A stretch of DNA of 64,000 bases from an uncultured Collinsella sp. (lineage in GTDB: Bacteria; Actinomycetota; Coriobacteriia; Coriobacteriales; Coriobacteriaceae): positions 32,486 through 96,485 of the forward strand of contig USIE01000003.1 in NCBI GenBank assembly GCA_900554645.1, in the 5' to 3' direction. The translations under genes were made by a program, and so were the position numbers. The notes below the pieces were generated by a model. The model was given only the letters and a program-made list of their open reading frames with translations, was not told where the DNA came from and searched no databases. The stretch's first letter is position 1, and the number at the start of each line of letters is the position of its first letter. This document shows, piece after piece, positions 26,672 to 34,422 of the stretch.

Positions 26672-27499
26672 TTAACGAGCCGCCAAGATGGCGTCGATGA
26701 GCGTCAGTACGCCCCCGTCGTTGTTGCTCGGAATGCGCCATTTGGCATGCGCGTTCATGTGCTCCTCGGCATTGTCCACGATAAAGCTGTGACCGACGCG
26801 CTCCAGCATGGGGATGTCGTTGTAGGTGTCGCCCACGGCGGCAGCATCGGCAATATCGATGCCCAGGTGCTCGCACAGGTGAGCGACGCCGGCGCCCTTG
26901 TCGACGCCCAGGTTCATAAAGTCGATCCACTCGCGCCCAGCGTTGGTGACGTAGAGTTTGTCCGAGAACTCGGGGCTATAGGTCTCGCGGAAAGCGGGCT
27001 CGGCGTCGTAGCCGGGGAAGAAGACCGAAATCTTGTTGGACTCGAAATCAATGCCCTCAAAGCTGTCTACGTAGTTGATTGTGTTGTAGTAGACGCTGAT
27101 CTCGTCGTGGTATTGATGGTCGCGGGCAAGCACGTAGAACTCGTCGAAGCAGCACAGGACGGGGACAGCGCGAGGATCCTCCGAGGCACGGTTCAAGACC
27201 TGCTGATACAGCTCCACGTCAATATTGCTTTTATAGATATAGCTGCCGCGATAGATCACGCACGCTCCGTTGTCGGGACAAAAGGCGAGGCGGTTCTTGA
27301 TGCCCTCGAACATCTCCTCGAGCTTGGGGGCGGGACGTCCGCTGGCGGGGCAGAATACGATGCCGGCGTCGGCGAGCTTGTCCAGGCGCTCATCAAGACC
27401 CTGGGGCAGCACACGCTCGTCGGTCAGCAGCGTCTTGTCCATATCGACGGCGAGAATCTTAATGTTGCCGATGTTGGCGTCCGATTCGTAAGTTTGCAT
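26672..27499 (-). CDS. HAD-superfamily Cof-type phosphatase
   Basis: This 275-residue Cof/IIB HAD hydrolase shows motif I DMDKTLLTDE with both aspartates, motif II PASGRP, a cap domain in the middle (about 95-190), the lysine motif NLGVDKGAGVAHL and motif IV GDTYNDIPMLE. Such enzymes dephosphorylate sugar phosphates, flavin or pyridoxal phosphates; the substrate is not predictable. The ATG at 27499 follows AAAGGCG. It is divergent from the arginine operon. Confidence 0.9.
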   Translation of the reverse strand: MQTYESDANIGNIKILAVDMDKTLLTDERVLPQGLDERLDKLADAGIVFCPASGRPAPKLEEMFEGIKNRLAFCPDNGACVIYRGSYIYKSNIDVELYQQVLNRASEDPRAVPVLCCFDEFYVLARDHQYHDEISVYYNTINYVDSFEGIDFESNKISVFFPGYDAEPAFRETYSPEFSDKLYVTNAGREWIDFMNLGVDKGAGVAHLCEHLGIDIADAAAVGDTYNDIPMLERVGHSFIVDNAEEHMNAHAKWRIPSNNDGGVLTLIDAILAAR

Positions 27500-27641
27500 A
27501 AAAAAGCGCCTTTCGTTTCGAGATTGTTTCAGACGTTATAACCATCAACTAGTAGTCGAGCGTATTTTCGCAGGAATGGTGCGTATTTGCACCACGCTTC
27601 ACAAAGTAATGAAAAAACTTTTCAGAAATTTGAATTTGTCG

Positions 27642-27670
27642 CTTGTGCTGCGGGCACTTTAGCGTAATAT
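27642..27670 (+). promoter_or_regulatory. Putative promoter of the arginine leader-argG transcript
   Basis: CTTGTG (27642-27647) and TAATAT (27665-27670) are separated by 17 bases. This places the start of transcription near 27677, about 100 bases before the leader peptide. Confidence 0.5.
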
Positions 27671-27773
27671 AGCGACCATCGAAAACGGAGACGGAAAAAC
27701 AACCGCTTACCGAGTAAAAGGTACCGTTTACGATATTTGAATTGCGCCCGGCGATACGTGAAAGGAGAGGCAG

Positions 27774-27848
27774 ATGCAGTTCGTAAAGATCATCACCACT
27801 GCAGACAATGCCATCCGACGCCAGCGCGCAATTTCCCGACGACGATAA
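27774..27848 (+). CDS. Arginine-rich leader peptide upstream of argG
   Basis: This 24-codon ORF begins at an ATG with a strong ribosome site (AAAGGAGAGG, four bases before ATG). The peptide ends ...AIRRQRAISRRR and has six Arg in its last ten residues, four of them read by the generally rare codon CGA, three of these in a row just before TAA. A hairpin GACGAT-aaca-ATCGTC (27841-27856) overlaps the last CGA codons and stop. A terminator-like hairpin follows at 27914. The layout is that of a ribosome-mediated attenuator sensing charged tRNA-Arg, in front of argG and argH. Function is inferred. Confidence 0.7.
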   Translation: MQFVKIITTADNAIRRQRAISRRR

Positions 27849-27913
27849 CAATCGTCTCTGTCCGCATGGGGCGAATTGCCTCAACAGAGTCATTTTGAGG
27901 TCGTTGGGTTTTA

Positions 27914-27960
27914 GCACGACATTGCTGCATGTTTCTAGGGCATGTATGTGCTGATTTTTG
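27914..27960 (+). terminator. Putative attenuator hairpin of the arg operon
   Basis: GCAC-G-ACAT (27914-27922) pairs with ATGT-AT-GTGC (27942-27951), and the stem is followed by TGATTTTT. Another inner pair is GCATG / CATGT. It lies 66 bases after the leader peptide and about 95 bases before argG. Confidence 0.45.
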
Positions 27961-28053
27961 CTATTTAACCTGATATTGCACGGTATATGACCTTGAAATG
28001 ACTTGCAACTGACCGATGTTCTAACTAGCTACCAAGGGCGAAAGGAAACAGCC

Positions 28054-29280
28054 ATGAGCAAGGAAAAAGTCGTTCTCGCATATTCCGGTGGTCTTGATAC
28101 ATCCGTATGTGTCAAGTGGCTCCAGGACGAGAAGAATCTCGATGTCGTTTGCGTCTGCGGCAACGTGGGCCAGGAAGAGACCGGACTGGATGCCAAGAAG
28201 CAGAAGGCGCTCGACCTGGGCGTTCTCGATTGCCAGGTGCTCGACCTGCGCGACGAGTTCTCCGATGAGTTCCTGACCAAAGCCATCGCCGCAAACTCCA
28301 TGTACGAGAATAAGTATCCGCTGCTCTCCGCCCTGTCTCGCCCGCTGCTTGCCAAGAAGCTTGTTGAGGTCGCCCACGAGTTTGGCGCGACCTACGTCGC
28401 CCACGGCTGCACTGGCAAAGGTAACGATCAGGTCCGTTTTGAGGCCGCCGTCAAGGCCCTCGACCCCGAGCTCAAGGTTATCGCCCCGGTTCGCGAGTGG
28501 GACCTGAAGTGCCGTCCCGACGAGGTCGCCTATGCCCACGCCCACAACGTGCCGGTTCCCGAGGGTGCCAACGACAACCCCTACTCCATCGACGACAACC
28601 TGTGGGGTCGCGCCATCGAGTGCGGTCACCTGGAGGACCCTTGGAATGAGCCGCTCGATGACGCTTGGGTTATGACCAAGAACCCCGAGGACACGCCTGA
28701 CACCCCGACCTATACCGAGATCGAGTTTGAGGCCGGCAAGCCTGTCGCCGTCGACGGCAAGAAGATGAAGCTCTCCGAGATCGTCATCGCCCTCAACAAG
28801 ATTTCGGGCGACAACGGCTTTGGCCGTCTTGACCTGGTCGAGGATCGTCTGGTGGGCCTCAAGAGCCGCGAGTGCTATGAGGTTCCCGGCGCCCTGACGC
28901 TCATCACCGCCCACAAGGCGCTCGAGGACATCTGCGTCGAGGGCGACCTGCTCAAGACCAAGATCAAGCTCGAGCAGGATTGGGCCACCGCCGTGTACAA
29001 CGGCCAGTGGTACAGCCCGCTCAAGAACGCGCTCGACGCCTTTATGGCCGATACCCAGAAGTTCGTGACCGGCACTGTCCGTCTGAAGTTCTTTAAGGGC
29101 AACTGCCATGTCGTCGGCCGCAAGAGTCCCTTCAGCCTCTACGACTACGGCCTGGCTACCTACGACCGCGACACCACGTTTGACGAGAAGGCCAGCGCCG
29201 GCTTTATCGAGATCGATACGCTGTCGCTCAAGACGTGGGCAAAGGTCCAGGGCCCCAGCTCTGCTGCTGCCCAGGCCTAG
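28054..29280 (+). CDS. argG: Argininosuccinate synthase
   Basis: ArgG condenses citrulline and aspartate with ATP. The 408-residue product starts at the ATG at 28054 (AAAGGAAA upstream) and shows the N-type ATP pyrophosphatase P-loop LAYSGGLDTSV, the citrulline/aspartate-binding VAHGCTGKGNDQVRFE, APVREWDLK, YSIDDNLWGRAIECG and GVTLI-like GALTLITAHKALEDI. It follows a putative attenuator and is followed by a terminator, a small ORF and argH. Confidence 0.97.
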   Translation: MSKEKVVLAYSGGLDTSVCVKWLQDEKNLDVVCVCGNVGQEETGLDAKKQKALDLGVLDCQVLDLRDEFSDEFLTKAIAANSMYENKYPLLSALSRPLLAKKLVEVAHEFGATYVAHGCTGKGNDQVRFEAAVKALDPELKVIAPVREWDLKCRPDEVAYAHAHNVPVPEGANDNPYSIDDNLWGRAIECGHLEDPWNEPLDDAWVMTKNPEDTPDTPTYTEIEFEAGKPVAVDGKKMKLSEIVIALNKISGDNGFGRLDLVEDRLVGLKSRECYEVPGALTLITAHKALEDICVEGDLLKTKIKLEQDWATAVYNGQWYSPLKNALDAFMADTQKFVTGTVRLKFFKGNCHVVGRKSPFSLYDYGLATYDRDTTFDEKASAGFIEIDTLSLKTWAKVQGPSSAAAQA

Positions 29281-29433
29281 CGCCTCCTTCCCTTGGTATC
29301 CGCGCGGCCCATCCGCGTGATACATAACGGGCGCACGGGGTCCCTACCTTTCGTTATGCTTGCTGACACTTCTTAACATCGGTGGCCCCTACGTTCCGCC
29401 CGCATATATGATGCCGCGTCTGCGGCTGAGTCC

Positions 29434-29463
29434 GAGCCCCGCCGGGGTTGTCCGGCGGGGCTC
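29434..29463 (+). terminator. Terminator-like hairpin after argG
   Basis: Twelve perfectly paired bases (GAGCCCCGCCGG / CCGGCGGGGCTC) with a six-base loop; the T tract after it is weak (CTTCTAT). Confidence 0.7.
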
Positions 29464-29513
29464 CTTCTATCAATTTGGCGGCTCTGTGCCTATATATATG
29501 AGGAGTATCCATT

Positions 29514-29684
29514 ATGTTCAATGCTATCGCGCATGCTTTGCTTGCCCTCGCGCCCGAGTTCGATGCTGTAAGGGTCGAGGACGTTCCTATGAGCCTGAAG
29601 GCCTGGATCGATGGTTCGCAGGGCAACATCCGGAGGGAGACGTTGGGCGCCAAGTGCATGGTGCGTCACTTCTTTGCAAATTAG
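29514..29684 (+). CDS. Small hypothetical ORF between argG and argH
   Basis: A 56-codon ORF has an ATG at 29514 and a good ribosome site (GAGGAG, nine bases upstream). The peptide is soluble, with ALLALAPEFDAVRVEDVPMS in the first half, and ends RHFFAN. Nothing in it is recognised. Its place between two arginine-synthesis genes, after a hairpin and 119 bases before argH, could indicate either a genuine small protein or a second leader. It has few Arg residues (5), so it is unlike the first leader. Confidence 0.45.
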   Translation: MFNAIAHALLALAPEFDAVRVEDVPMSLKAWIDGSQGNIRRETLGAKCMVRHFFAN

Positions 29685-29802
29685 CCACATGGCCCCGCGC
29701 GCGGCAGGGAGTGTGTAAAACTAGCGGTTGATAAATCGCTTTAGCGACAGGGCACATTGCTTTGGACGCTTGTTTTGGTATTTGGAGAAAGGAGACGGTT
29801 CC

Positions 29803-31233
29803 ATGGCTCTTTGGGGCGGTCGTTTTGAGGCGGGCGTGGCCGAGGTCACGCAGGAGTTTGGCGCGTCGCTGCCGGTCGACAAACATCTCTATAAGCAGGA
29901 TATCGCCGGCTCTAAGGCGCATGCCAAGATGTTGGCCGCCCAGGGCATCATCAGTGCCGAGGACGAGCAGGCGATTGCCAAGGGCCTGACCGGAATCGAA
30001 CAGGATATCGATGCCGGCAACTTTACCTTCGACATCAACGATGAGGACATTCATATGTCCATCGAGAGCGAGCTGACGCGTCGCATCGGCGAGGCTGGCA
30101 AGCGCTTGCATACTGGGCGTTCGCGCAACGACCAGGTGGCGACCGATACGCGCCTGGGCGTCAAGGCGCTGGCCAAGGAGCTCATGGAGGCCAATCTTGA
30201 GCTGCGCCATGTGCTGGTGGATGCGGCCAAGAAGTACGACAAGGTGATTCTGCCGGGCTACACGCACATGCAACATGCTCAGCCCGTGCTGCTGTCGCAT
30301 CACCTGCTGGCGTATTCCTGGATGTTCGCGCGCGACTTTACGCGTTTGAAGGCCGCCTTTGATGCTGCCGACAACTGCCCGCTGGGTGCCGCTGCGCTTG
30401 CCGGTACGAGCTATCCGCTCGATCGCCAGATGACGGCTGCCGAACTTGGCTTTGCGGGCGTGATCCCCAACTCGCTCGATGCCGTTTCCGACCGTGATTT
30501 TCTGCTCGATCTGCATTACGCCGGATCCGTCATGGCGATGCACCTGGCGCGTCTTTCCGAGGAGATCGTACTGTGGTCGAGCTCCGAATTTGGCTTTATC
30601 ACGCTTTCCGACTCGTACTCCACTGGCTCGTCCATCATGCCGCAGAAGAAGAACCCCGACTTTGCCGAGCTTATCCGCGGCAAGAGCGGTCGCGTGTACG
30701 GCAACCTGGTGCAGCTGCTGGTAACCATGAAGGGCCTGCCGCTTGCTTATAACAAGGACTTGCAGGAGGACAAGGAGGGCGCGCTCGATACCGCCCATAC
30801 GCTCATGCAGTGCCTGTCCGTTATGGCCGGAATGATTTCGACTTGGACCGTCAACGAGGATGCCATGGCGCGCGAGTGCGGCGTGGGGCACCTTGCCGCC
30901 ACCGATGTTGCCGATTACCTGGCCAAGCGTGGCCTGCCGTTCCGCGAGGCACATGCCGTGGTGGGCCATCTGGTCCTGATGTGCGAGAAGCGCGGCTGCA
31001 ATCTTGAGGACCTGCCGTTTGAGGTGTTCCAGGAGGCAAGCCCGCTCTTTGAGCGCGACATTACCGAGGCGCTCGATATCCCGTCGATTGTCGCCGCGCG
31101 CACGACCGAGGGCGGCACCGCTCCTGCCGCCGTTGCCGTGCAGTTGCAGCGTGCCGAGGCACAGCTCGTGGCTGACGAGGGCGTGTTTGGATCGCTGACC
31201 AAGGTCGTCGAGATGGGTCACGGGGCAAAGTAG
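29803..31233 (+). CDS. argH: Argininosuccinate lyase
   Basis: ArgH splits argininosuccinate to arginine and fumarate. The 476-residue product begins MALWGGRFEAG behind AAAGGAG and shows SRNDQVATDTRL, LPGYTHMQHAQPV with the catalytic His, and the fumarase-superfamily signature GSSIMPQKKNPD with the catalytic Ser. LAATDVADYLAKRGLPFREAH near the C-terminus is also standard for ArgH. It ends the arginine block and is followed by a terminator. Confidence 0.97.
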   Translation: MALWGGRFEAGVAEVTQEFGASLPVDKHLYKQDIAGSKAHAKMLAAQGIISAEDEQAIAKGLTGIEQDIDAGNFTFDINDEDIHMSIESELTRRIGEAGKRLHTGRSRNDQVATDTRLGVKALAKELMEANLELRHVLVDAAKKYDKVILPGYTHMQHAQPVLLSHHLLAYSWMFARDFTRLKAAFDAADNCPLGAAALAGTSYPLDRQMTAAELGFAGVIPNSLDAVSDRDFLLDLHYAGSVMAMHLARLSEEIVLWSSSEFGFITLSDSYSTGSSIMPQKKNPDFAELIRGKSGRVYGNLVQLLVTMKGLPLAYNKDLQEDKEGALDTAHTLMQCLSVMAGMISTWTVNEDAMARECGVGHLAATDVADYLAKRGLPFREAHAVVGHLVLMCEKRGCNLEDLPFEVFQEASPLFERDITEALDIPSIVAARTTEGGTAPAAVAVQLQRAEAQLVADEGVFGSLTKVVEMGHGAK

Positions 31234-31283
31234 AGGTTTGGCTGAAGCCGTTTTGGCCATGTATTGATAAATCGTTTTCGCTT

Positions 31284-31318
31284 TACGGGCGCCTGCTGAT
31301 GTGGGAGCCCGTATTTTG
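31284..31318 (+). terminator. Terminator of argH
   Basis: TACGGGC (31284-31290) pairs with GCCCGTA (31307-31313), extended inside by GCC/GGG, then TTTTGTT. Confidence 0.7.
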
Positions 31319-31618
31319 TTGCTATGGGGGAGGGGCTTGTCGAGAACTTCTGTAGGACCTTTGGGCAGGTTGTGAAGGGGATACGTTCGCGGGCGGCAAC
31401 CGACCGCCTGCTCTGTTCGGCGCAGTTGATGGGCGGTCGGATGGTACTCTAATCGGGCTTCGAAACAGAAGTGACACATATGGAGCGCTTTAATAAATTG
31501 CAACGTTTCAATAAACAGCTTTTTGTTTAACTGCAGCTAAAACTCTGTTACGATGCAGTCCAGGCGGGTGCCGGAATGGGACTTGGGCACGCGCGAACCT
31601 ACTTGAAAGGCTACTTTT
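31319..31618 (+). other. Intergenic region with inverted repeat and ndk promoter
   Basis: No gene is seen. CCGACCGCC (31400-31408) and GGCGGTCGG (31432-31440) form a nine-base-pair inverted repeat. TTTAAC (31526-31531) and TACGAT (31549-31554), 17 bases apart, are a candidate promoter for ndk. Confidence 0.4.
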
Positions 31619-32023
31619 ATGGCTATCGAGAAGACCTTCATCATGATTAAGCCCGACGCCGTGCGCGACCGCAAGATCGGCGAGATCGTTGCTCGCATTG
31701 AGCGCAGCGGCCTTGTCATCGAGCGCATGGAGATGACCACGCTCGAGCGCGCTACCGTCGAGGAGCACTACGCCCATCTGGCCGACAAGCCCTTCTTTGG
31801 CGGTCTCTGCGACTTTATGACGAGCGGTCCGGTCGTCAAGATGGTCGTTTCCGGTCTCTCCGCTGTTGCTAAGATGCGCACCCTCATGGGCGCTACCAAC
31901 CCGCTTGAGGCTGCTCCTGGTACCATCCGCGGCGACTTTGCCGTCGATGTCAACGCCAACGTGATCCACGGCTCCGACTGCCTGGAGAACGCCGAGATTG
32001 AGATCAAGCGCTTCTTTGGCTAA
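31619..32023 (+). CDS. ndk: Nucleoside diphosphate kinase
   Basis: Ndk exchanges the gamma phosphate between NTPs and NDPs. The 134-residue product begins EKTFIMIKPDAV, the family start, and carries the active-site NVIHGSD with the phosphorylated His, preceded by GTIRGDFAVD. Length and all core residues are normal. It has its own promoter candidate and a strong terminator, so it is a single-gene transcript. Confidence 0.97.
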   Translation: MAIEKTFIMIKPDAVRDRKIGEIVARIERSGLVIERMEMTTLERATVEEHYAHLADKPFFGGLCDFMTSGPVVKMVVSGLSAVAKMRTLMGATNPLEAAPGTIRGDFAVDVNANVIHGSDCLENAEIEIKRFFG

Positions 32024-32061
32024 ACCAGCTTTGACTCCTTAAAGCTGTTAGCGTGTGGCTT

Positions 32062-32096
32062 GGGCGCCGCGGAACTCCATCCGCGGCGCCCTTTTA
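32062..32096 (+). terminator. Terminator of ndk
   Basis: Twelve perfectly paired bases (GGGCGCCGCGGA / TCCGCGGCGCCC) with a six-base loop and TTTTATT. Confidence 0.92.
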
Positions 32097-32109
32097 TTCC
32101 AAAATCTAT

Positions 32110-32150
32110 GCAGGGGCCCGCTCGGACATGTGTTCCGAGCGGGCCCCTGC
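32110..32150. terminator. Perfect 17-bp inverted repeat between ndk and rpiB
   Basis: GCAGGGGCCCGCTCGGA (32110-32126) and its exact complement (32134-32150) enclose a seven-base loop. It lies 25 bases past the minus-strand rpiB stop and probably terminates rpiB, although no T run is present. Confidence 0.65.
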
Positions 32151-32174
32151 TGTTAGCTTGTGGCACTGAATAGT

Positions 32175-32642
32175 TTAGGCTTCGTCGACGATCTTAAGGG
32201 CGCGCGTGTGATCGATCTCGTTGAGGAGGTTAACGCGACGCTCGTGACGACCGCCCTCAAACTCGGCGTCGAGCCACTCGTCGACGATCATCTTGGCGAG
32301 CTCGGAGCCCACGACGCGGGCGCCAAAAGCGAGCACGTTGGTATTGTTGTGCATGCGGGAGAGCTTGGCGCTGAAGGGCTCGGAGCACACGACGGCGCGT
32401 ACGCCCTCGACCTTGTTGGCAGCCAGGCTGATACCGACGCCGGTGCCACAGATCAGGATGCCTAGATCGACGTCGCCGTTGGCAACGGCCTTACCCACCT
32501 TGTAGCCGGCGATGGGGTAGTCAAAGCTCTCGGAGGTGTCGGTGCCAAAGTTCACGACCTCGCAGCCGCGCTCCTTCAGGTGCTCGGAGATGATGTTCTT
32601 GAGCTCGACGGCGGCGTGGTCGTTACCGATACCGATCTTCAT
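32175..32642 (-). CDS. rpiB: Ribose-5-phosphate isomerase B
   Basis: RpiB interconverts ribose 5-phosphate and ribulose 5-phosphate. The 155-residue product has the LacA/RpiB fold: MKIGIGNDHAAVELK, DYPIAGYKVGKAVANG, the active-site GILICGTGVGISLAANK with the catalytic Cys, and RMHNNTNVLAFGARVVG. LacAB/RpiB proteins overlap in sequence, but a single gene with no lac genes nearby favours RpiB. LacI-type operator-like sequences lie upstream. Confidence 0.93.
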   Translation of the reverse strand: MKIGIGNDHAAVELKNIISEHLKERGCEVVNFGTDTSESFDYPIAGYKVGKAVANGDVDLGILICGTGVGISLAANKVEGVRAVVCSEPFSAKLSRMHNNTNVLAFGARVVGSELAKMIVDEWLDAEFEGGRHERRVNLLNEIDHTRALKIVDEA

Positions 32643-32720
32643 GGATAGTTCCTCTCTGGTCTGTGCGGCGAGATTGCTAAAGGTTTTACCGCGTTCGACT
32701 GCATGATAGCGCGACTTTTG

Positions 32721-32758
32721 TGTAAACGCTTGGGCGTTTTTTGGTCAAACGCTTTAGC
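32721..32758. promoter_or_regulatory. Possible LacI/CcpA-type operator pair upstream of rpiB
   Basis: TGTAAACGCTTGGGCG (from 32721) and GTCAAACGCTTTAGC (32744-32758) both carry AAACGCTT, similar to cre/LacI-family half-site patterns. They lie about 80-115 bases upstream of rpiB, in the divergent space shared with cyuA. The assignment is by pattern only. Confidence 0.3.
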
Positions 32759-32913
32759 ATGCAACAAGACCGGTTTCTCATGAATGAATGCCGTCAGTTT
32801 GCGCCTGAATGCCGTCTACCGGAACCTGGGTTGCGGTTTTTGATGCATTGTTATCAAATAAAAGAGCTAATTATTATTGAGAGCCCAGCCCGTTATACAA
32901 GTAGGAGATACCT

Positions 32914-34233
32914 ATGCCTGCCGATTCCATCCGTGATGCCGCGTTTTGCGATGTTTTGAACCGCGAACTTGTTTGTGCACTCGGCTGCACCGAGCCCATT
33001 GCCGTTGCTTATGCAGCGGCGCTGGCGAGCCAGACGCTCGGTTGCGAACCCGATCATATGGATGTTGCCTGCTCGGGCAACATCATCAAGAACGTCAAGA
33101 GCGTGACCGTGCCCAACTCGGGCGGTATGCACGGTATTGAGGCCGCGGCCGTGCTGGGTGCCGTGGGCGGCGACGCCAAGAGCGCGCTCGAGGTGCTCGA
33201 GAGCGTCGATGACGCGGACCGCGCCCGCGTGGCCGAGCTGCTTGCCGATGCGGACTACTGCGATGTGTCGCTTGTCGAGGGTGTGCCCAACCTCTACATC
33301 AAGGTGACTGCGACGGCCGGGGGCCATACCGCGGTCGTCGAGATTACCGATCACCACACTAATGTCACGTGCCATACGCTCGACGGTATTCCGGTATGCG
33401 GTAAGTCGGCGGGGGAGTGCGCCGCCTGCGCCGAGCGCGTGGTGGCCGAGCGTGCGGCAGATAACGCCGACACGCCCATGTCGATCGAGACCATCATCGA
33501 CTTTATCGAGGATGGTGACATTGAGGACGCCCGCGCTGCCGTTGAGCGTCAGATTGAGCTGAATGGCGCGATCAGTGCCGAGGGTCTCGCGCACGCTTGG
33601 GGCGCCGAGGTGGGCCGTACGCTGCTGGGTGCTCGTGCCGATGACGTCGCCTGCCGCGCCCGTGCCCGTGCGGCCGCCGGGTCCGACGCCCGCATGAACG
33701 GTTGCGCGCTGCCGGTCGCCATTGTGTGCGGCTCGGGCAATCAGGGCATTACCTGCGCATTGCCCGTCATGGAGTATGCCGAGTACCTGCGTTGCGACCA
33801 CGAGCGCCTGGTGCGCGCCGTGATGCTGTCCGATCTTATCGCCGTGCATATCAAGAGCTATATTGGTGCGCTTTCGGCGTTTTGCGGTGCTATTTGCGCT
33901 GCGTGCGGCGCCGGCGCTGCGATTACCTGGCTGTGCGGTGGCACGCGCGAACAGATTGGCGCGACCGTCTCGAACACGCTCGGTAACGTGGGCGGCATCG
34001 TGTGCGACGGCGCCAAGGCGAGCTGTGCCGCCAAGATCTCGGCTGCCGTCGATGCGGCGATTCTGGGCCATGATATGGCCATGCAGGGTCGTGGCTTCCG
34101 CGCCGGCGAGGGCCTGATCCAGGATACCGTCGAGCAGACAATCGCCAGCATGGGCTACGTGGGCCGTGTGGGTATGAAAGATACTGATGTCGAGATCCTC
34201 AACATCATGATCGGCAAAACCCAGGTGTGCTAG
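32914..34233 (+). CDS. cyuA: L-cysteine desulfidase family protein (CyuA/YhaM, UPF0597)
   Basis: The 439-residue product belongs to the UPF0597 / serine-dehydratase-alpha-like family that includes the cysteine desulfidases CdsB and E. coli CyuA (YhaM), iron-sulfur enzymes converting L-cysteine to pyruvate, ammonia and sulfide. Motifs: ALGCTEPIAVAYAAA with a cluster Cys, SGNIIKNVKSVTVPNS, GSGNQGIT, AVMLSDLIAVHIKSYIGALSAFCGA, GNVGGIVCDGAKASCAAKI with two further Cys, and RAGEGLIQDTVEQTI. AGGAGA precedes the ATG. It is a single gene. Cysteine as substrate is inferred from family. Confidence 0.85.
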   Translation: MPADSIRDAAFCDVLNRELVCALGCTEPIAVAYAAALASQTLGCEPDHMDVACSGNIIKNVKSVTVPNSGGMHGIEAAAVLGAVGGDAKSALEVLESVDDADRARVAELLADADYCDVSLVEGVPNLYIKVTATAGGHTAVVEITDHHTNVTCHTLDGIPVCGKSAGECAACAERVVAERAADNADTPMSIETIIDFIEDGDIEDARAAVERQIELNGAISAEGLAHAWGAEVGRTLLGARADDVACRARARAAAGSDARMNGCALPVAIVCGSGNQGITCALPVMEYAEYLRCDHERLVRAVMLSDLIAVHIKSYIGALSAFCGAICAACGAGAAITWLCGGTREQIGATVSNTLGNVGGIVCDGAKASCAAKISAAVDAAILGHDMAMQGRGFRAGEGLIQDTVEQTIASMGYVGRVGMKDTDVEILNIMIGKTQVC

Positions 34234-34260
34234 TTACGCGGTTTTACCAAACCGCGTAAC
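34233..34260 (+). terminator. Hairpin at the cyuA stop codon
   Basis: Twelve perfectly paired bases (GTTACGCGGTTT / AAACCGCGTAAC) with a TACC loop begin at the last base of the stop codon; no T run follows. Confidence 0.6.
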
Positions 34261-34261
34261 C

Positions 34262-34378
34262 AGTCGACGCTGCAAATGCCCCTAAGCGGCAATCTGCCTT
34301 TCAATCGTCGGGCATGGCCAGAAGGCCTATGCCCTCCTCTTTCAAGGCACATTGCTCGCTTAGGGGCATTTTCGCTGA
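34262..34378. repeat. Nested-hairpin repeat family B, copy 1
   Basis: The outer stem AAATGCCCCTAAGCG (34274-34288) pairs perfectly with 34357-34371. Inside, GCAATCTGCCTT pairs with AAGGCACATTGC, and the core GGGCATGGCC-agaa-GGCCTATGCCC forms the tip. The inner sequence is nearly identical to that at 37358-37466, but the outer stems differ in sequence while both remain paired. Confidence 0.8.
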
Positions 34379-34422
34379 CTTGTGCTCAACCTGCGGCGAT
34401 ATTTGGTTTGGAGCGAGGGGTC

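Noticed and set aside
27549..27917. 122-codon minus-strand frame upstream of argG
   Set aside because: No recognised features and no good ribosome site; it overlaps the promoter and leader peptide on the plus strand, which explain the region better.
29360..29731. 123-codon plus-strand frame after argG
   Set aside because: It crosses the argG terminator hairpin and reads a different frame from the 56-codon ORF that has a ribosome site.
32741..32959. 72-codon plus-strand frame before cyuA
   Set aside because: It overlaps the start of cyuA and shows no ribosome site or protein-like pattern.
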